64,000 bases of DNA from Tomitella cavernea (GCF_016599145.1 NZ_JAENKO010000012.1:18664-82663), one strand, 5' to 3'; shown: positions 9,213 through 18,353, counted from the first letter of the stretch. Notes: generated by a model from the sequence alone, not told the origin. Made by a program: numbers and translations.

Positions 9213-10402
9213 ACGGGGCTCCACGCACCGGATCAGCGGTCCGGAGCGGGGTACTGGAGGGGACGTGCGCTCCGGGGTTCGAGGGCGTGCGCGAACTGCT
9301 GGACCACAACCTGGCGACGGGCGCGGAGGTGGGGGCCTCGCTGTGCGTGATGCGCGGCGAAGAGGTGGTCGTCGACCTGTGGGGCGGCACCGCCGACGCC
9401 GCGACCGGCCGGCCCTGGACCCGCGACACCGTCGCCAACACCTACTCGCTGACGAAGACCGTGACGGCGCTGTGCGCGCTGCTGCTGGTCGAGCGCGGCC
9501 TGCTCGACCCGGACGCGCCCGTGTCCCACTACTGGCCGGAGTTCGCCGCGGCCGGCAAGGGCCCGGGCGGGTCAAACCCCGTGCTGGTCCGCCACGTTCT
9601 GGGGCATACCAGCGGCATGTCCGGCTGGGACCGGACGATGACGGTCGACGACCTCTACGACGGCCCGGCCGCCGCCGCGCTGCTGGCGGGCCAGAAGCCG
9701 TGGTGGGCGCCGGGAGAGGGGTCGGGCTATCACGCGATGTCGTTCGGCACGCTGGTCGGCGAGCTGGTGCGGCGCATCACAGGCCGGTCGCTGGGCGCGT
9801 TCCTCTCCGACGAGCTCGCCGGGCCGCTGGGCGCCGACTACTGGATCGGCGCGCCCCGTGCACTCCTCGACGCCCCCGAACGCGTTGCGACGATGGTGCC
9901 GCCCCCTCCGAGCGGATTCGACTACGCCTCCCTCCCCGCAGACAGCGTTCTGCGGCGCACCCTCACCAACCCTGCGTTCGCCCCGGCGCTCACCACCGAC
10001 CCCGCCTTCATGGCCGCCGAGCTCGGCGCGGCCAACGGCCAGGGCAATGCGCGGTCGATCGCCCTGCTGCAGTCTCTCGTCGCCTGTGGCGGGACGGTGG
10101 GCGGACGCCGGTTCCTCGCACCCGCGACCATCGACCGGATCTTCGACGTCCAGTCCGACGGGCCCGACCGCGTGCTCGGTGTCCCCGTCCGGTTCGGGCT
10201 CGGCTGGGGGCTGCCGACCCCGTCGATGCCCGGCGTGCGCGCGGGGCGGGTGTGCTGGTGGACCGGATTCGGCGGTTCGGTGGTGGCCGCCGACGTCGAC
10301 CGCGGCATCACCGTCGCGTACGTGATGAACAAGATGGGCCCCGGGCTCATCGGCGCGCCGCGGCCCAATGCCTACCTCGACGCCGTCTACGAGGCGCTGT
10401 GA
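9209..10402 (+). CDS. Serine hydrolase of the beta-lactamase/esterase (class C-like) family
   Basis: A 397-residue cytoplasmic hydrolase with the SxxK motif in YSLTKTV near residue 80 and a Tyr motif (YHAMS) near residue 174, as in EstB-type esterases and penicillin-binding-like lipases. A Gly-rich segment (WTGFGGS) near residue 350 stands in the place of the KTG box. No signal peptide is seen, which favours an intracellular esterase over a beta-lactamase. Its start overlaps the monooxygenase stop as ATGA, so the two are translationally coupled. In the inferred pathway it would cleave the ester made by the monooxygenase. Confidence 0.85.
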   Translation: MNGAPRTGSAVRSGVLEGTCAPGFEGVRELLDHNLATGAEVGASLCVMRGEEVVVDLWGGTADAATGRPWTRDTVANTYSLTKTVTALCALLLVERGLLDPDAPVSHYWPEFAAAGKGPGGSNPVLVRHVLGHTSGMSGWDRTMTVDDLYDGPAAAALLAGQKPWWAPGEGSGYHAMSFGTLVGELVRRITGRSLGAFLSDELAGPLGADYWIGAPRALLDAPERVATMVPPPPSGFDYASLPADSVLRRTLTNPAFAPALTTDPAFMAAELGAANGQGNARSIALLQSLVACGGTVGGRRFLAPATIDRIFDVQSDGPDRVLGVPVRFGLGWGLPTPSMPGVRAGRVCWWTGFGGSVVAADVDRGITVAYVMNKMGPGLIGAPRPNAYLDAVYEAL

Positions 10403-11469
10403 CCGGCGGTTCGGCAGCGCCCGGCCCGACCATGCGCGCCCTGCAGATCACCGGGCCGGGCAGGCTCGAGTGGCGCGAGGTCCCGGTGCCCGCACCGGCC
10501 GTGGGCCAGCTTCTGGTGCGGGTGGCGGCGGCCGGGGTCTGCCATTCGGATCTGCACGTGCTGCACGCGGACCGGCAGCGCCCGGCACCGATGACCCTCG
10601 GGCACGAAATCGCAGGCACCGTCGCCGCGGCCGGGGACGCCGTGTCCCCGATTCCTGTCGGCACGGCAGGAGTCGTCTACCTGTGCTGGTCCTGCGGATC
10701 CTGCCGGGAGTGCACGGCCGGCAGGCAGAACCTGTGCCTGGCCGCCGGTCGCTCCGCCATGCCCCCGTGCCCGGGGCTGATGGGCCACGACGGCGGCATG
10801 GCCGAGTACGTGGCGGTGCCGGCGTCGGCGTTCGTCCCCACCGACATCGCGCCCGTGCAGGCCGCGCCGTTGGCCGACGCGGCGTTGACGAGCTACCACG
10901 CGATCAACGGCACGCGGGAGCATCTTCGCCCCGGCGGCACTGCGGTGGTGATCGGCGTCGGAGGCCTCGGCCACATCGCCGTGCAGATCCTGCGCGCGGT
11001 CAGCCCGGCGCGGGTCGTGGCCGTCGACCTCGCCCAGGACAAGCTCGACACCGCCACACGGCTGGGAGCGGACGTCGCCCTGGCCGCCGACGACACCGCT
11101 GCGGAGACGATCCTGCGGCTCACCGGGGGCCGCGGGGCGGACGCGGTGTTCGACTTCGTCGGCGTCGACGCGACCGCGCAGCTGGCGGTCCGCACGGTGG
11201 CGCCCGGCGGGGCGTACAGGATGGTCGGGCTCGGCGGCGGCGCTCCGGGGATCGCAGCCGACGGCGCCCTGGGCGACGCCTGGCCCTGGGGCGCGAGCAT
11301 CAGAAAGTCCTACGCCGGGACGCGCAATGACCTCGTCGATTCGCTGGCGCTCGCCGCGTCGGGTGCAATCCGCGCGGACATCGAGACGTTCCCGCTCGCC
11401 GAGGGCCCCGCGGTGTTCGCACGCCTCGAGCGCGGCGAGATCCTGGGCCGGGCGGTGCTGATCCCGTGA
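10399..11469 (+). CDS. Zinc-dependent alcohol dehydrogenase (MDR family)
   Basis: A 356-residue medium-chain dehydrogenase. The catalytic-zinc ligands are visible in GVCHSDLHVLH and GHE (residues about 45-75), the structural-zinc cysteines in CWSCGSCRECTAGRQNLC, and the NAD-binding motif VIGVGGLGHIAVQ near residues 195-207. It follows the hydrolase with a GTGA overlap and is the last gene of the operon. The natural role is interconversion of an alcohol and a ketone or aldehyde, feeding or following the flavin monooxygenase. An 18-bp direct repeat (11454-11471 and 11473-11490) spans its last codons. Confidence 0.92.
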   Translation: MTGGSAAPGPTMRALQITGPGRLEWREVPVPAPAVGQLLVRVAAAGVCHSDLHVLHADRQRPAPMTLGHEIAGTVAAAGDAVSPIPVGTAGVVYLCWSCGSCRECTAGRQNLCLAAGRSAMPPCPGLMGHDGGMAEYVAVPASAFVPTDIAPVQAAPLADAALTSYHAINGTREHLRPGGTAVVIGVGGLGHIAVQILRAVSPARVVAVDLAQDKLDTATRLGADVALAADDTAAETILRLTGGRGADAVFDFVGVDATAQLAVRTVAPGGAYRMVGLGGGAPGIAADGALGDAWPWGASIRKSYAGTRNDLVDSLALAASGAIRADIETFPLAEGPAVFARLERGEILGRAVLIP

Positions 11470-11490
11470 GGTGGTGCTGATCCCGTGAGG
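11454..11490. repeat. Tandem 18-bp direct repeat across the alcohol dehydrogenase stop codon
   Basis: GGTGCTGATCCCGTGAGG occurs at 11454-11471 and again at 11473-11490. The first copy encodes the last residues and stop of the alcohol dehydrogenase; the second duplicates them in the 22-bp gap before the convergent isoprenyl synthase gene. It appears to be a slippage scar without effect on the protein. Confidence 0.85.
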
Positions 11491-11491
11491 G

Positions 11492-12259
11492 TCAGGCCCC
11501 GTACCGGCGGTGCCGCGCGGAATAGTCGCGCAGGGCGCGCAGGAAGTCGACGCGGCGGAACTCCGGCCAGTACACCTCGGTGAACCAGATCTCCGAATAC
11601 GCGCTCTGCCACAGCAGGAAGCCGGACAGACGCTGCTCCCCCGAGGTGCGGATCAACAGGTCCGGGTCCGGCTGGCCTGAGGTGTAGAGGTGGGCTCCGA
11701 TGGCCTCCGGAGTGATCGAGTCCACCAGCTGCTCGCCGGCGGCACCGTCCGCAAGCTCCTTGCGCAGCAGCGACTTGACGGCGTAGCAGATCTCCTGGCG
11801 GCCGCCGTATCCCACTGCGATGTTCACCTGCGTACCTGTGCACCCCTCCGTGCGCTCCGACGCCGCGCGCAGCCGCTTGGCCTGGTCGTCCGGCAGCAGC
11901 TCGAGCGCCCCCACGATGCACACGCGCCAGTTGCGTTCCGGCCCGGAGAGCTCGTCCACCACGTCGGTGATGATCTCGAAGAGCACCTCGAGCTCGGCCG
12001 GATCACGGTTGAGATTCTCCGTGGACAGCAGGTAGATGGTGGCCATCTCGACGCCCGCACTGTCGCACCAGCCGAGCATCTCGGCGATCTTGCGCGCCCC
12101 CATGCGGTGACCGTGGCTGATGTCGTCGAAGCCGTTCTCGCGGGCCCACCGGCGGTTGCCGTCGCACACCACCCCGACGTGCCGCGGCCGGGGCCTGCCC
12201 TCGAGCCCTCGCCGGAGATGCTGCTCATAGAGCCGGTACAGCGGGTTGCGCACGTTCAC
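11492..12259 (-). CDS. Short-chain Z-isoprenyl diphosphate synthase (Rv1086 type)
   Basis: A 255-residue cis-prenyltransferase. The diphosphate-binding block CDGNRRWARENG is at about residues 32-43, and the C-terminal block RTSGEQRLSGFLLWQSA followed by EIWFTEVYWPEF is near 202-232. In mycobacteria the orthologue Rv1086 makes omega,E,Z-farnesyl diphosphate, the precursor that the longer cis-prenyltransferase extends to decaprenyl phosphate for cell-wall arabinogalactan. The position close to the YyaL-type gene (as Rv1084 near Rv1086) supports this member rather than the long-chain UppS. It is convergent with the alcohol dehydrogenase. Confidence 0.9.
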   Translation of the reverse strand: MNVRNPLYRLYEQHLRRGLEGRPRPRHVGVVCDGNRRWARENGFDDISHGHRMGARKIAEMLGWCDSAGVEMATIYLLSTENLNRDPAELEVLFEIITDVVDELSGPERNWRVCIVGALELLPDDQAKRLRAASERTEGCTGTQVNIAVGYGGRQEICYAVKSLLRKELADGAAGEQLVDSITPEAIGAHLYTSGQPDPDLLIRTSGEQRLSGFLLWQSAYSEIWFTEVYWPEFRRVDFLRALRDYSARHRRYGA

Positions 12260-12446
12260 CGCCTATTCGTCGATGCACCGGCCGGGATGTCCGCGGGCCC
12301 GGTCCGCCCCGGGTGAGCCTACGCCCCGCCCCACAGCGCGCCGTACCTGGACACGGGGGCAGGACCCGGACATGCGGCCCGGGCGCTGGTGCGGCGCGAG
12401 TGACCGCCGGGACCGCGACGCGCGTCTCTCTGGTACGCTCGTCCGC

Positions 12447-12524
12447 GTGATCAGTCCACTCAGCGCACGCGCCTATTGGCGCTTTACCACGGCTCCGGAT
12501 GGGGCCGTTGGTCGCGCACGCTGA
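12447..12524 (+). CDS. Leader peptide with Tyr-Trp-Arg-Phe, upstream of DAHP synthase
   Basis: A 25-codon open frame starting at GTG 12447 encodes a peptide with the run AYWRF, that is Tyr, Trp and Phe within four codons (12474-12485). It lies 138 bp before the DAHP synthase gene, the entry step to all three aromatic amino acids. A TGGTACGCT element (extended -10-like) is at 12431-12439, and a hairpin followed by TT lies at 12547-12573. Stalling of the ribosome when any one aromatic aminoacyl-tRNA is scarce would couple supply to expression. The frame is seen directly; the regulatory role is inferred from classical amino-acid attenuators. Confidence 0.7.
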   Translation: MISPLSARAYWRFTTAPDGAVGRAR

Positions 12525-12573
12525 TCAACTTCCGCATCCGGAGCCCAAGGCAGAGACCCACGGTCTCTGCCTT
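12491..12573 (+). promoter_or_regulatory. Attenuator with competing hairpins before the DAHP synthase gene
   Basis: GGCTCCGGATG at 12491-12501, six bases after the aromatic codons, is perfectly complementary to CATCCGGAGCC at 12535-12545. Immediately behind it a terminator-like hairpin forms from AAGGCAGAGACC (12547-12558) and GGTCTCTGCCTT (12562-12573) with a three-base loop, followed by TCGTC. A ribosome stalled on the aromatic codons would cover the first arm. How freeing the second arm prevents termination is not evident from the stems alone. Confidence 0.65.
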
Positions 12574-12661
12574 TCGTCATGAAAGACGGGCTTCCGGACC
12601 GGATCGCGGACGGGGCCCGCTCCGCAGAGCAGTTCCCTCACCACACCGAAAGGCCCTGACC

Positions 12662-13792
12662 GTGACCACGATCCTCGACTCCCCCGCCGGCGCCGCGAGC
12701 ACCACCGACCGCAACGTGGCGGGCTTCGACCACCTGCCCACGCCGCGCGAGCTGGTGGGCGCACAGCCGCTGGGCACGGACCGGGCCCGCCTGGTGGAGC
12801 GCAGCCGCGACGAGATCGCCCGCGTGCTCGACGGCACCGACGACCGCGTCCTGCTCGTCGTCGGCCCGTGCTCCGTCCATGACCCCGACGCGGCCCGCGA
12901 CTACGCCGCCCGGCTCGCCGCGGTGGCCCGCGAAGTCCGCGAGGACGTCCTCGTGGTGATGCGCGTGTACTTCGAGAAGCCACGCACCACCACCGGCTGG
13001 AAGGGTCTCATCAACGACCCCGGCCTGGATGAGACGTTCGACGTGCCCCGCGGCCTGCGCATGGCCCGTGAGCTGCTGCTCGACGTACTCGACGCGGGGC
13101 TTCCGGTGGGCTGCGAGTTCCTCGAGCCCATCAGCCCCCAGTACATCGCCGACGCCGTGTCGTGGGGCGCCATCGGCGCGCGCACCACCGAGAGCCAGGT
13201 GCACCGCCAGCTCGCGTCCGGGCTGTCGATGCCCATCGGGTTCAAGAACGCCACCGATGGCAACGTGCAGGTGGCCGTCGACGGCTGCGGTGCCGCCCGC
13301 GCCCCGCACGTGTTCTTCGGAAGCACCGAGGACGGCCGTACCGCGATCGTCCGCACCCGCGGCAACGTCGCGGGCCACGTGATCCTGCGCGGCGGGCGCG
13401 GCGGCAGCAACTACGCGGCCGGTGACGTGGCCGGCGCCGTCGAGCGGCTGCGCGCTGCCGGGCTCGCCGAGCGGGTCATGATCGACGCGAGCCACGCCAA
13501 CAGCGGCAAGGACGACGTGCGCCAGGTCGCCGTGGCCCGCGAGATCGCCGGGCGGATCGCGGCCGGCGAGGACGCGATCGCCGCCGTCATGCTCGAGAGC
13601 TTCATCGAGGCCGGCAATCAGGGCCTCGACGCCGAGCCGCTCGTCTACGGCAAGTCGGTCACCGACAAGTGCATGGCCTGGGGCGATACCGTCGACCTGC
13701 TCCGTGATTTCGCCGCGGCGGTGCGCACCGCACGCCAGGTGCGCATCGCCGCGGCCAACGGCGCGCCGTCCGCCGGTCAGATGAAGGTCTGA
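12662..13792 (+). CDS. aroG: 3-deoxy-7-phosphoheptulonate (DAHP) synthase, type I
   Basis: A 376-residue enzyme that condenses phosphoenolpyruvate with erythrose 4-phosphate, the first committed step of the shikimate pathway. Active-site blocks are VGPCSVHD (about residue 70), KPRTTTGWKG, GARTTESQVH, RGGRGGSNY and IDASHANSGK. This is the AroG/AroF/AroH fold, not the type II enzyme that M. tuberculosis uses (Rv2178c). The start is the GTG at 12662, behind GAAAGG. The upstream leader peptide rich in Tyr, Trp and Phe indicates attenuation control. Its last 16 bp overlap the convergent YyaL-type gene. Confidence 0.95.
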   Translation: MTTILDSPAGAASTTDRNVAGFDHLPTPRELVGAQPLGTDRARLVERSRDEIARVLDGTDDRVLLVVGPCSVHDPDAARDYAARLAAVAREVREDVLVVMRVYFEKPRTTTGWKGLINDPGLDETFDVPRGLRMARELLLDVLDAGLPVGCEFLEPISPQYIADAVSWGAIGARTTESQVHRQLASGLSMPIGFKNATDGNVQVAVDGCGAARAPHVFFGSTEDGRTAIVRTRGNVAGHVILRGGRGGSNYAAGDVAGAVERLRAAGLAERVMIDASHANSGKDDVRQVAVAREIAGRIAAGEDAIAAVMLESFIEAGNQGLDAEPLVYGKSVTDKCMAWGDTVDLLRDFAAAVRTARQVRIAAANGAPSAGQMKV

Positions 13793-15951
13793 CCGGGTTC
13801 GGTGCCCGGTGGCGGGAACAGCAGCCGGTCGGCCGCGGAATCGGCGCGGTGCGCGGCCCCGCTGTCCCCTGCGGGGCCCCGCAGCGACGCCTCGAGCAGG
13901 CCCCGCAGCTCTGTCTCCGACGTGGACGGCCTGTCGCACACGAAGTGCCGGCACACGTAGGCGGTCGCCTGGTCGCGCAGCAGCGGGCGGTCCGCCAACA
14001 GCGGCGTGGAGTCCCTCGGGCCGCCCACCACCACCGCGCCGCCCGGCGCGAGGCGCCGCGCCAGCGCCACCATGCCGCTGTCGCCCGGGGCGTGCGCGAT
14101 GGCCACCTGCATCGGGCCGTGCTCGGCCGCCTCGGCGACCGCCAGCCAGTTGCCCGCCGACCGCGGCGCGCGTTCGAGCAGCACGGCTGCGCGGTCCAGC
14201 GACGACTCGGCGGCCGTGCGGTACCCGGCGGCGGAGCCGGCGTCGGCCAAGGCGGAGGCCGTCAGCAGCGCGTCGGTGATCGCCGACGCGCCGGAGGGGG
14301 TGGCGCCGTCCACCGGGTCGCGCGGCCGGTGCACCAGCGTCTCCGCGTCCGCGGCGGTGTCGAACCAGCTGCCGGGCGAGTCCGGGTCGGCGAACAGGTC
14401 GACGGCAGTGTCGATGAGGTCCTGCGCCTCGGTGAGCCACTCCTGCGCGCCCGTGGCGCAGTGCAGCGCCAGCAGGCCCGACGCCAGGTACGCGTAGTCC
14501 TCGAGCACCGCGGCGGCCGCGCCCACGCGCCCGCCCAGCGAAGACCGCCGCAGTCGGCCGTCCACCTTGTGCGTGCCCAGGAGCAGGCGCGCGCAGTCCT
14601 CCGCCGCAGTCAGCCACGCGTCCTCCGCCGAGCCGCCGACGGGCCCCGCACCCTCGCCGCCTTCCGACCCGTCGCCGAGGCTCGCGCGCCACGACCATGC
14701 CTCGACGAGAGCCAGGATCGCCATGCCGTTCCATGCCGTGACAACCTTGTCATCGCGACCCGGTTGCGGCCTGCTGTTCCGGGCCCGCAGCAGCCGCGCG
14801 CGCACGTCCGCCCACCGCGCAGGATCGTCCGGTTCCTCGCGCAACTGCAGCACAGAGGCGCCCGCCTCGAACGTGCCGGACTCGGTGACGCCCAGCAGCT
14901 TGGCCGCCCACGCGCCGTCGTCCTCTCCTACCGCGGCGGCGAGTTGGTCGTGCGTCCAGACGTAGGTGGCTCCCTCGACCCCGTCGGTATCGGCGTCCAG
15001 CGCTGAGGCGAATCCGCCCTCTGGCGTGCGGAGATCGCGCAGCAGGAACTCCGTGCAGTCGCCCGCCACGCGTCCCGCGGCCACCGACCCCGTGCGCCGG
15101 GCCAGGTGGGCGTACACACGCAAGAGCAACGCATTGTCGTAGAGCATCTTCTCGAAGTGCGGCACCACCCACCCGGGATCCACCGAGTACCGCGCGAAGC
15201 CGCCGGCGAGCTGGTCGTGGATGCCGCCGCGCGCCATCACGTCGGCAGTGCGGCGCACCGCCTGCAGCGCCGGCGCCGAGCCCGTGCGCTCGTGATGCCG
15301 CAGCAGCCCCTCGAGTAGTGCCTGCGGCGGGAACTTGGGGGCACCGCCGAACCCGCCGTGCACAGCGTCCTCGTCATCGAGGACCGCGCCCACCGCATCG
15401 TCGAGCAGCGCCGCGCCCACGGGCCGGGTGCCGTCGGGCAGTACCTGCGCCGCCGCCTGCAGGTGTTCGACCACCGAGGCCGCGGCGGTGCGCACTTCGT
15501 CGCGGCGGGTGGCCCAGGTATCGCTGATGGCGGTGAGCAGTTGCACGAAGCCGGGCATGCCGCCGCGCGGGGCCGGCGGATAGTAGGTGCCCGCGTAGAA
15601 CGGTGCGGCGTCGTCCGGGGTGAGGAAGCACGTCATGGGCCAGCCGCCCTGCCCGGTCAACGCGACGGTGGCGTTCATGTACACCGCGTCCAGGTCGGGC
15701 CGCTCCTCGCGGTCCACCTTGATGCACACGAAGTTGTCGTTCATCACCTGCGCCACCGCCGGGTCCTCGAAGGACTCGTGGGCCATCACATGGCACCAGT
15801 GGCACGACGAGTACCCGATCGACAGCAGGACGGGGACGTCGCGTTCGCGCGCCTCGGCGAACGGGGCGTCACCCCACTGCTGCCAGTGCACCGGGTTGCC
15901 GGCGTGCTGACGCAGATACGGGGAGGTGGCGTCGGCCAGTTCGTTGGTCAT
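13777..15951 (-). CDS. YyaL-type protein with thioredoxin-like domain (DUF255)
   Basis: A 724-residue protein. The N-terminal thioredoxin-fold domain (residues about 1-165) carries the CxxC motif in SSCHWCHVMAHESF near residue 47, followed by CIKVDREERPDLD. The rest is an alpha/alpha-toroid like that of N-acylglucosamine epimerases and glucosaminidases. The family is widespread from bacteria to man (SPATA20) and has no firm function. The gene matches Rv1084 in position, near mca and the Z-isoprenyl synthase. It is convergent with aroG with a 16-bp overlap. Confidence 0.92.
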   Translation of the reverse strand: MTNELADATSPYLRQHAGNPVHWQQWGDAPFAEARERDVPVLLSIGYSSCHWCHVMAHESFEDPAVAQVMNDNFVCIKVDREERPDLDAVYMNATVALTGQGGWPMTCFLTPDDAAPFYAGTYYPPAPRGGMPGFVQLLTAISDTWATRRDEVRTAAASVVEHLQAAAQVLPDGTRPVGAALLDDAVGAVLDDEDAVHGGFGGAPKFPPQALLEGLLRHHERTGSAPALQAVRRTADVMARGGIHDQLAGGFARYSVDPGWVVPHFEKMLYDNALLLRVYAHLARRTGSVAAGRVAGDCTEFLLRDLRTPEGGFASALDADTDGVEGATYVWTHDQLAAAVGEDDGAWAAKLLGVTESGTFEAGASVLQLREEPDDPARWADVRARLLRARNSRPQPGRDDKVVTAWNGMAILALVEAWSWRASLGDGSEGGEGAGPVGGSAEDAWLTAAEDCARLLLGTHKVDGRLRRSSLGGRVGAAAAVLEDYAYLASGLLALHCATGAQEWLTEAQDLIDTAVDLFADPDSPGSWFDTAADAETLVHRPRDPVDGATPSGASAITDALLTASALADAGSAAGYRTAAESSLDRAAVLLERAPRSAGNWLAVAEAAEHGPMQVAIAHAPGDSGMVALARRLAPGGAVVVGGPRDSTPLLADRPLLRDQATAYVCRHFVCDRPSTSETELRGLLEASLRGPAGDSGAAHRADSAADRLLFPPPGTEPGQTFI

Positions 15952-16007
15952 GCCTCCACGCTAGGCCGCGTGGACGGCCGCGGGGGCGGGATCGGGCGGC
16001 CGCCGGG

Positions 16008-16376
16008 CTATGCCCCCGGTTTTCCGGGTCCGTCGGCCGACCCGGTGCCGTCGCCGGCCGGCTTCCCGTCCGGCACTACCGAGCCGCCGCCGTCTGAGCC
16101 GTCGCCGTCGGGCCCGCCTGCGGCGGACGCGCCGCCGTCGTTGCCGGCGCCGCCCTGATCGTCGTCGGTGTCGAACGACTTGGGCACCTTCTTGAGCTGA
16201 CGGTTCATCGATCGCATGAGGAAGACGATGCCCACCAGAAGAGCCAGGATGAGCAGCAGCCCCAGCGGCGACGCCTTGCCGAACTCGGCACCGCGCCCGC
16301 CGGTGAGATCCTTATTGCCCCAGTCGGCCAACACGACGGCGCCCTGCGCCGCGGCCAGGGACACGGCGCCGGTCAC
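16008..16376 (-). CDS. Small membrane protein following mca (Rv1083 type)
   Basis: A 122-residue protein with one clear membrane span (about residues 38-55, [17 protein letters not shown]), a short basic stretch after it, and an acidic Gly/Asp/Ser-rich tail (about 65-122) of low complexity. The GTG start at 16376 overlaps the mca stop as GTGA, so the two genes are coupled. M. tuberculosis has a small membrane protein (Rv1083) in the same place next to mca. Function is unknown; the conserved coupling suggests a link to mycothiol-dependent detoxification. Confidence 0.8.
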   Translation of the reverse strand: MTGAVSLAAAQGAVVLADWGNKDLTGGRGAEFGKASPLGLLLILALLVGIVFLMRSMNRQLKKVPKSFDTDDDQGGAGNDGGASAAGGPDGDGSDGGGSVVPDGKPAGDGTGSADGPGKPGA

Positions 16377-17251
16377 GACGCCGCCTCCCCGTCCAGCCCG
16401 GCGAACAGGTCGCTCTCGGGGATGGCTGTGCGCACGGTGGTCTTGGCCAGCTCGAACTCCTCGGTGGGCCACAGCCGCTGCTGCGTCTCCAACGGCACCA
16501 CGAAGAAGTTGCCGTTGGGGTCGATCTGGGTGGCGTGCGCGATGAGCGCCTTGTCGCGGTGGGGGAAGAACTCCGCGCACTCGATCTGCGTGGTGACACG
16601 GGCCATCAAATCGCCCTGTTCGGTTTTCCACCGGTCCAACCAGGCAGCGAACGGGTTGGCCTTGCCGGCCTCCTCCATCGCCTCGCCGAACAGCTGCAGA
16701 CGCTTACGGATGAAGCCGTGCGTGTAGTAGACCTTGCTGACCTGCCAGGGCTCGCCCGCGTCCGGGTAGGCCTCGGGGTCAGCCGCCGCCTCGAAGGCCG
16801 CCATCGACACCTCGTGGCATTTGATGTGGTCGGGGTGCGGGTAGCCGCCGTTCTCGTCGTAGGTGATCATCACGTGCGGCCGGAACGCGCGGATCTGCCG
16901 GACCAGCGCCTCCGTGGGGACCTCGAGCGGCTCCAGGGCGAAGCAGCCCTCCGGCAAGGGCGGCAACGGATCGCCCTGCGGCAGCCCCGAATCGACGAAG
17001 CCCAGCCACGTCTGCCGCACGCCGAGGATCGCGGCCGCGGCGGCCATCTCCTCGCGCCGCACGTCCGGCATCCGGTCGCGCACCCCCTCGACGTCCATCG
17101 CCGGATTGAGGATGTCGCCGCGTTCGCCGCCGGTCAGGGTGACCACCAGGACGTCGTTACCCTCGGCGGCGTACTTGGCCATGGTCGCCGCGCCCTTGCT
17201 CGACTCGTCGTCGGGGTGGGCATGCACCGCCATGAGCCGGTAGGTGCTCAC
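16373..17251 (-). CDS. mca: Mycothiol S-conjugate amidase
   Basis: A 292-residue zinc amidase that cleaves mycothiol conjugates of toxins and drugs, releasing a mercapturic acid for export and GlcN-Ins for recycling. The zinc-binding motif AHPDDESS is at about residues 10-17. The [16 protein letters not shown] block carries the further His ligand and the active-site Asp. The GTG at 17251 was chosen because the product then begins [15 protein letters not shown], parallel to the known Mca N-terminus, and GAGGTG lies upstream; a GTG at 17263 is possible. MshB is closely related, but the length and C-terminal WPTEEFELA fit Mca. This enzyme is confined to actinobacteria. Confidence 0.95.
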   Translation of the reverse strand: MSTYRLMAVHAHPDDESSKGAATMAKYAAEGNDVLVVTLTGGERGDILNPAMDVEGVRDRMPDVRREEMAAAAAILGVRQTWLGFVDSGLPQGDPLPPLPEGCFALEPLEVPTEALVRQIRAFRPHVMITYDENGGYPHPDHIKCHEVSMAAFEAAADPEAYPDAGEPWQVSKVYYTHGFIRKRLQLFGEAMEEAGKANPFAAWLDRWKTEQGDLMARVTTQIECAEFFPHRDKALIAHATQIDPNGNFFVVPLETQQRLWPTEEFELAKTTVRTAIPESDLFAGLDGEAAS

Positions 17252-17501
17252 TGGAATCTTCACCTCGAAATCTGTGCGGACCGGATGGCTGGTGGAACGG
17301 AGTACACGCACACGCCGCGGGTCCGGTTCCGCTGGCGGCCCCGCAGCATCGGCACCCGCTCCCGCGAATACCACATGTACCCGCTCCATGGTCCCATCCC
17401 CACGGGGTCGCCCGCCACCGGCCCACCCCCTGTGACCCGCGTCTACCTCGACAGCCCTGCAGCGGCGTCCGCCTCCCCGATCGTGGTAAGAACGGTCTGA
17501 C

Positions 17502-18002
17502 ATGAACACTGAGGACGAGGCCATGAACTCCACCGACGGGGACGCCTCCCGCGGGAATGCCACCGGTGCGCCGACACCGTCGGCGCGGTACGAGACCGGC
17601 CGGCTCTCCCCCAAGGGGCGCAAGGCCGTGCTCATCGTTCTCGTCATCGGCGTGGTCCTGCTCGGCGCGGGAGCCGCGTATTCGTACTACTCCTCCCTCG
17701 GCAGCACCGACCTGGAGGGCCAGGCCATCCGTTACGAGGCCCTGGACGACACCGAGATGGCGGCCGACATCTCGCTGACCCGCGACGATCCCTCCGACCC
17801 TGCCATGTGCGTCATCCGCGCGCGCAACCGTGAGGGCGTCGAGGTGGCCCGCCGGGAGGTCTTCTTCCCGCCCACCCAGTTCGATTCCACCGTCGTCACC
17901 ACGAAGCTGCACACCTCCTCGCCGGGCGGCGTCGTGGACGTGTACGGATGCACCTACGACGTGCCCGCCTACCTGGGCACCGACACGCCGCCGGGGAGTT
18001 GA
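17502..18002 (+). CDS. DUF4307 single-pass membrane protein
   Basis: A 166-residue protein with a basic stretch (SPKGRKA) before one membrane span at about residues 43-66, and an extracytoplasmic beta-rich domain of about 100 residues with two cysteines (in MCVIRAR and YGCTYD). It matches the conserved actinobacterial DUF4307 family, found between mca and greA as Rv1081c in M. tuberculosis. The gene diverges from mca. A second Met at residue 8 could also be the start. Function is unknown. Confidence 0.85.
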   Translation: MNTEDEAMNSTDGDASRGNATGAPTPSARYETGRLSPKGRKAVLIVLVIGVVLLGAGAAYSYYSSLGSTDLEGQAIRYEALDDTEMAADISLTRDDPSDPAMCVIRARNREGVEVARREVFFPPTQFDSTVVTTKLHTSSPGGVVDVYGCTYDVPAYLGTDTPPGS

Positions 18003-18353
18003 TGCACCGGCGATGACGTGACAGTCCGCCCCGCGGCGGACACCGATACTCCGACACGGGCCGTCCCGACAGCGATGCGGCCGGCCCGGCGTACCGGCGG
18101 ATACGTTTACGCCACGCGTTTCGGTGGTACATTGGTCGCGTACACGGCTCCGGGCGAGTCGTGTACTGCTGCATTAACGGCAGCTGCATTCTATGCGGCT
18201 GCCGGGGACGCGCCGAGGGATTCGGCGCGGTCCCCGACACCGAACCGATCCCCGTGGCGGACATCCGGCCGCCACGGGTCGAGGCCGTCCGGGCAGCCGG
18301 CGAGACCAGCCGGCCACCCGCTCGCGGCCACGAACGACCATGGAGCGACCGAC
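18003..18353 (+). promoter_or_regulatory. Leader region of greA
   Basis: This 351-bp interval holds no convincing gene. TGGTACATT at 18125-18133 resembles an actinobacterial -10 box. About 50 bases further a near-perfect hairpin forms from GGCAGCTGCAT (18178-18188) and ATGCGGCTGCC (18192-18202). The remaining 150 bases to the greA start form a long GC-rich leader. Regulation by the structured leader is possible but not shown. Confidence 0.4.

Noticed and set aside
9209..10402. Beta-lactamase resistance gene
   Set aside because: SxxK is present, but there is no signal peptide and no KTG box, and the gene is coupled to oxidation enzymes, so an intracellular esterase is more likely.
12638..14734. 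Long open frame (698 codons) antisense to aroG and the YyaL-type gene
   Set aside because: It is a high-GC shadow frame with Arg/Gly/Ala-rich translation and no motif; the genes on the other frames carry clear family signatures.
16008..16150. Gly/Asp/Ser-rich repeats as a CRISPR-like or tandem DNA repeat
   Set aside because: The bases are irregular; it is simply the low-complexity tail of the small membrane protein behind mca.
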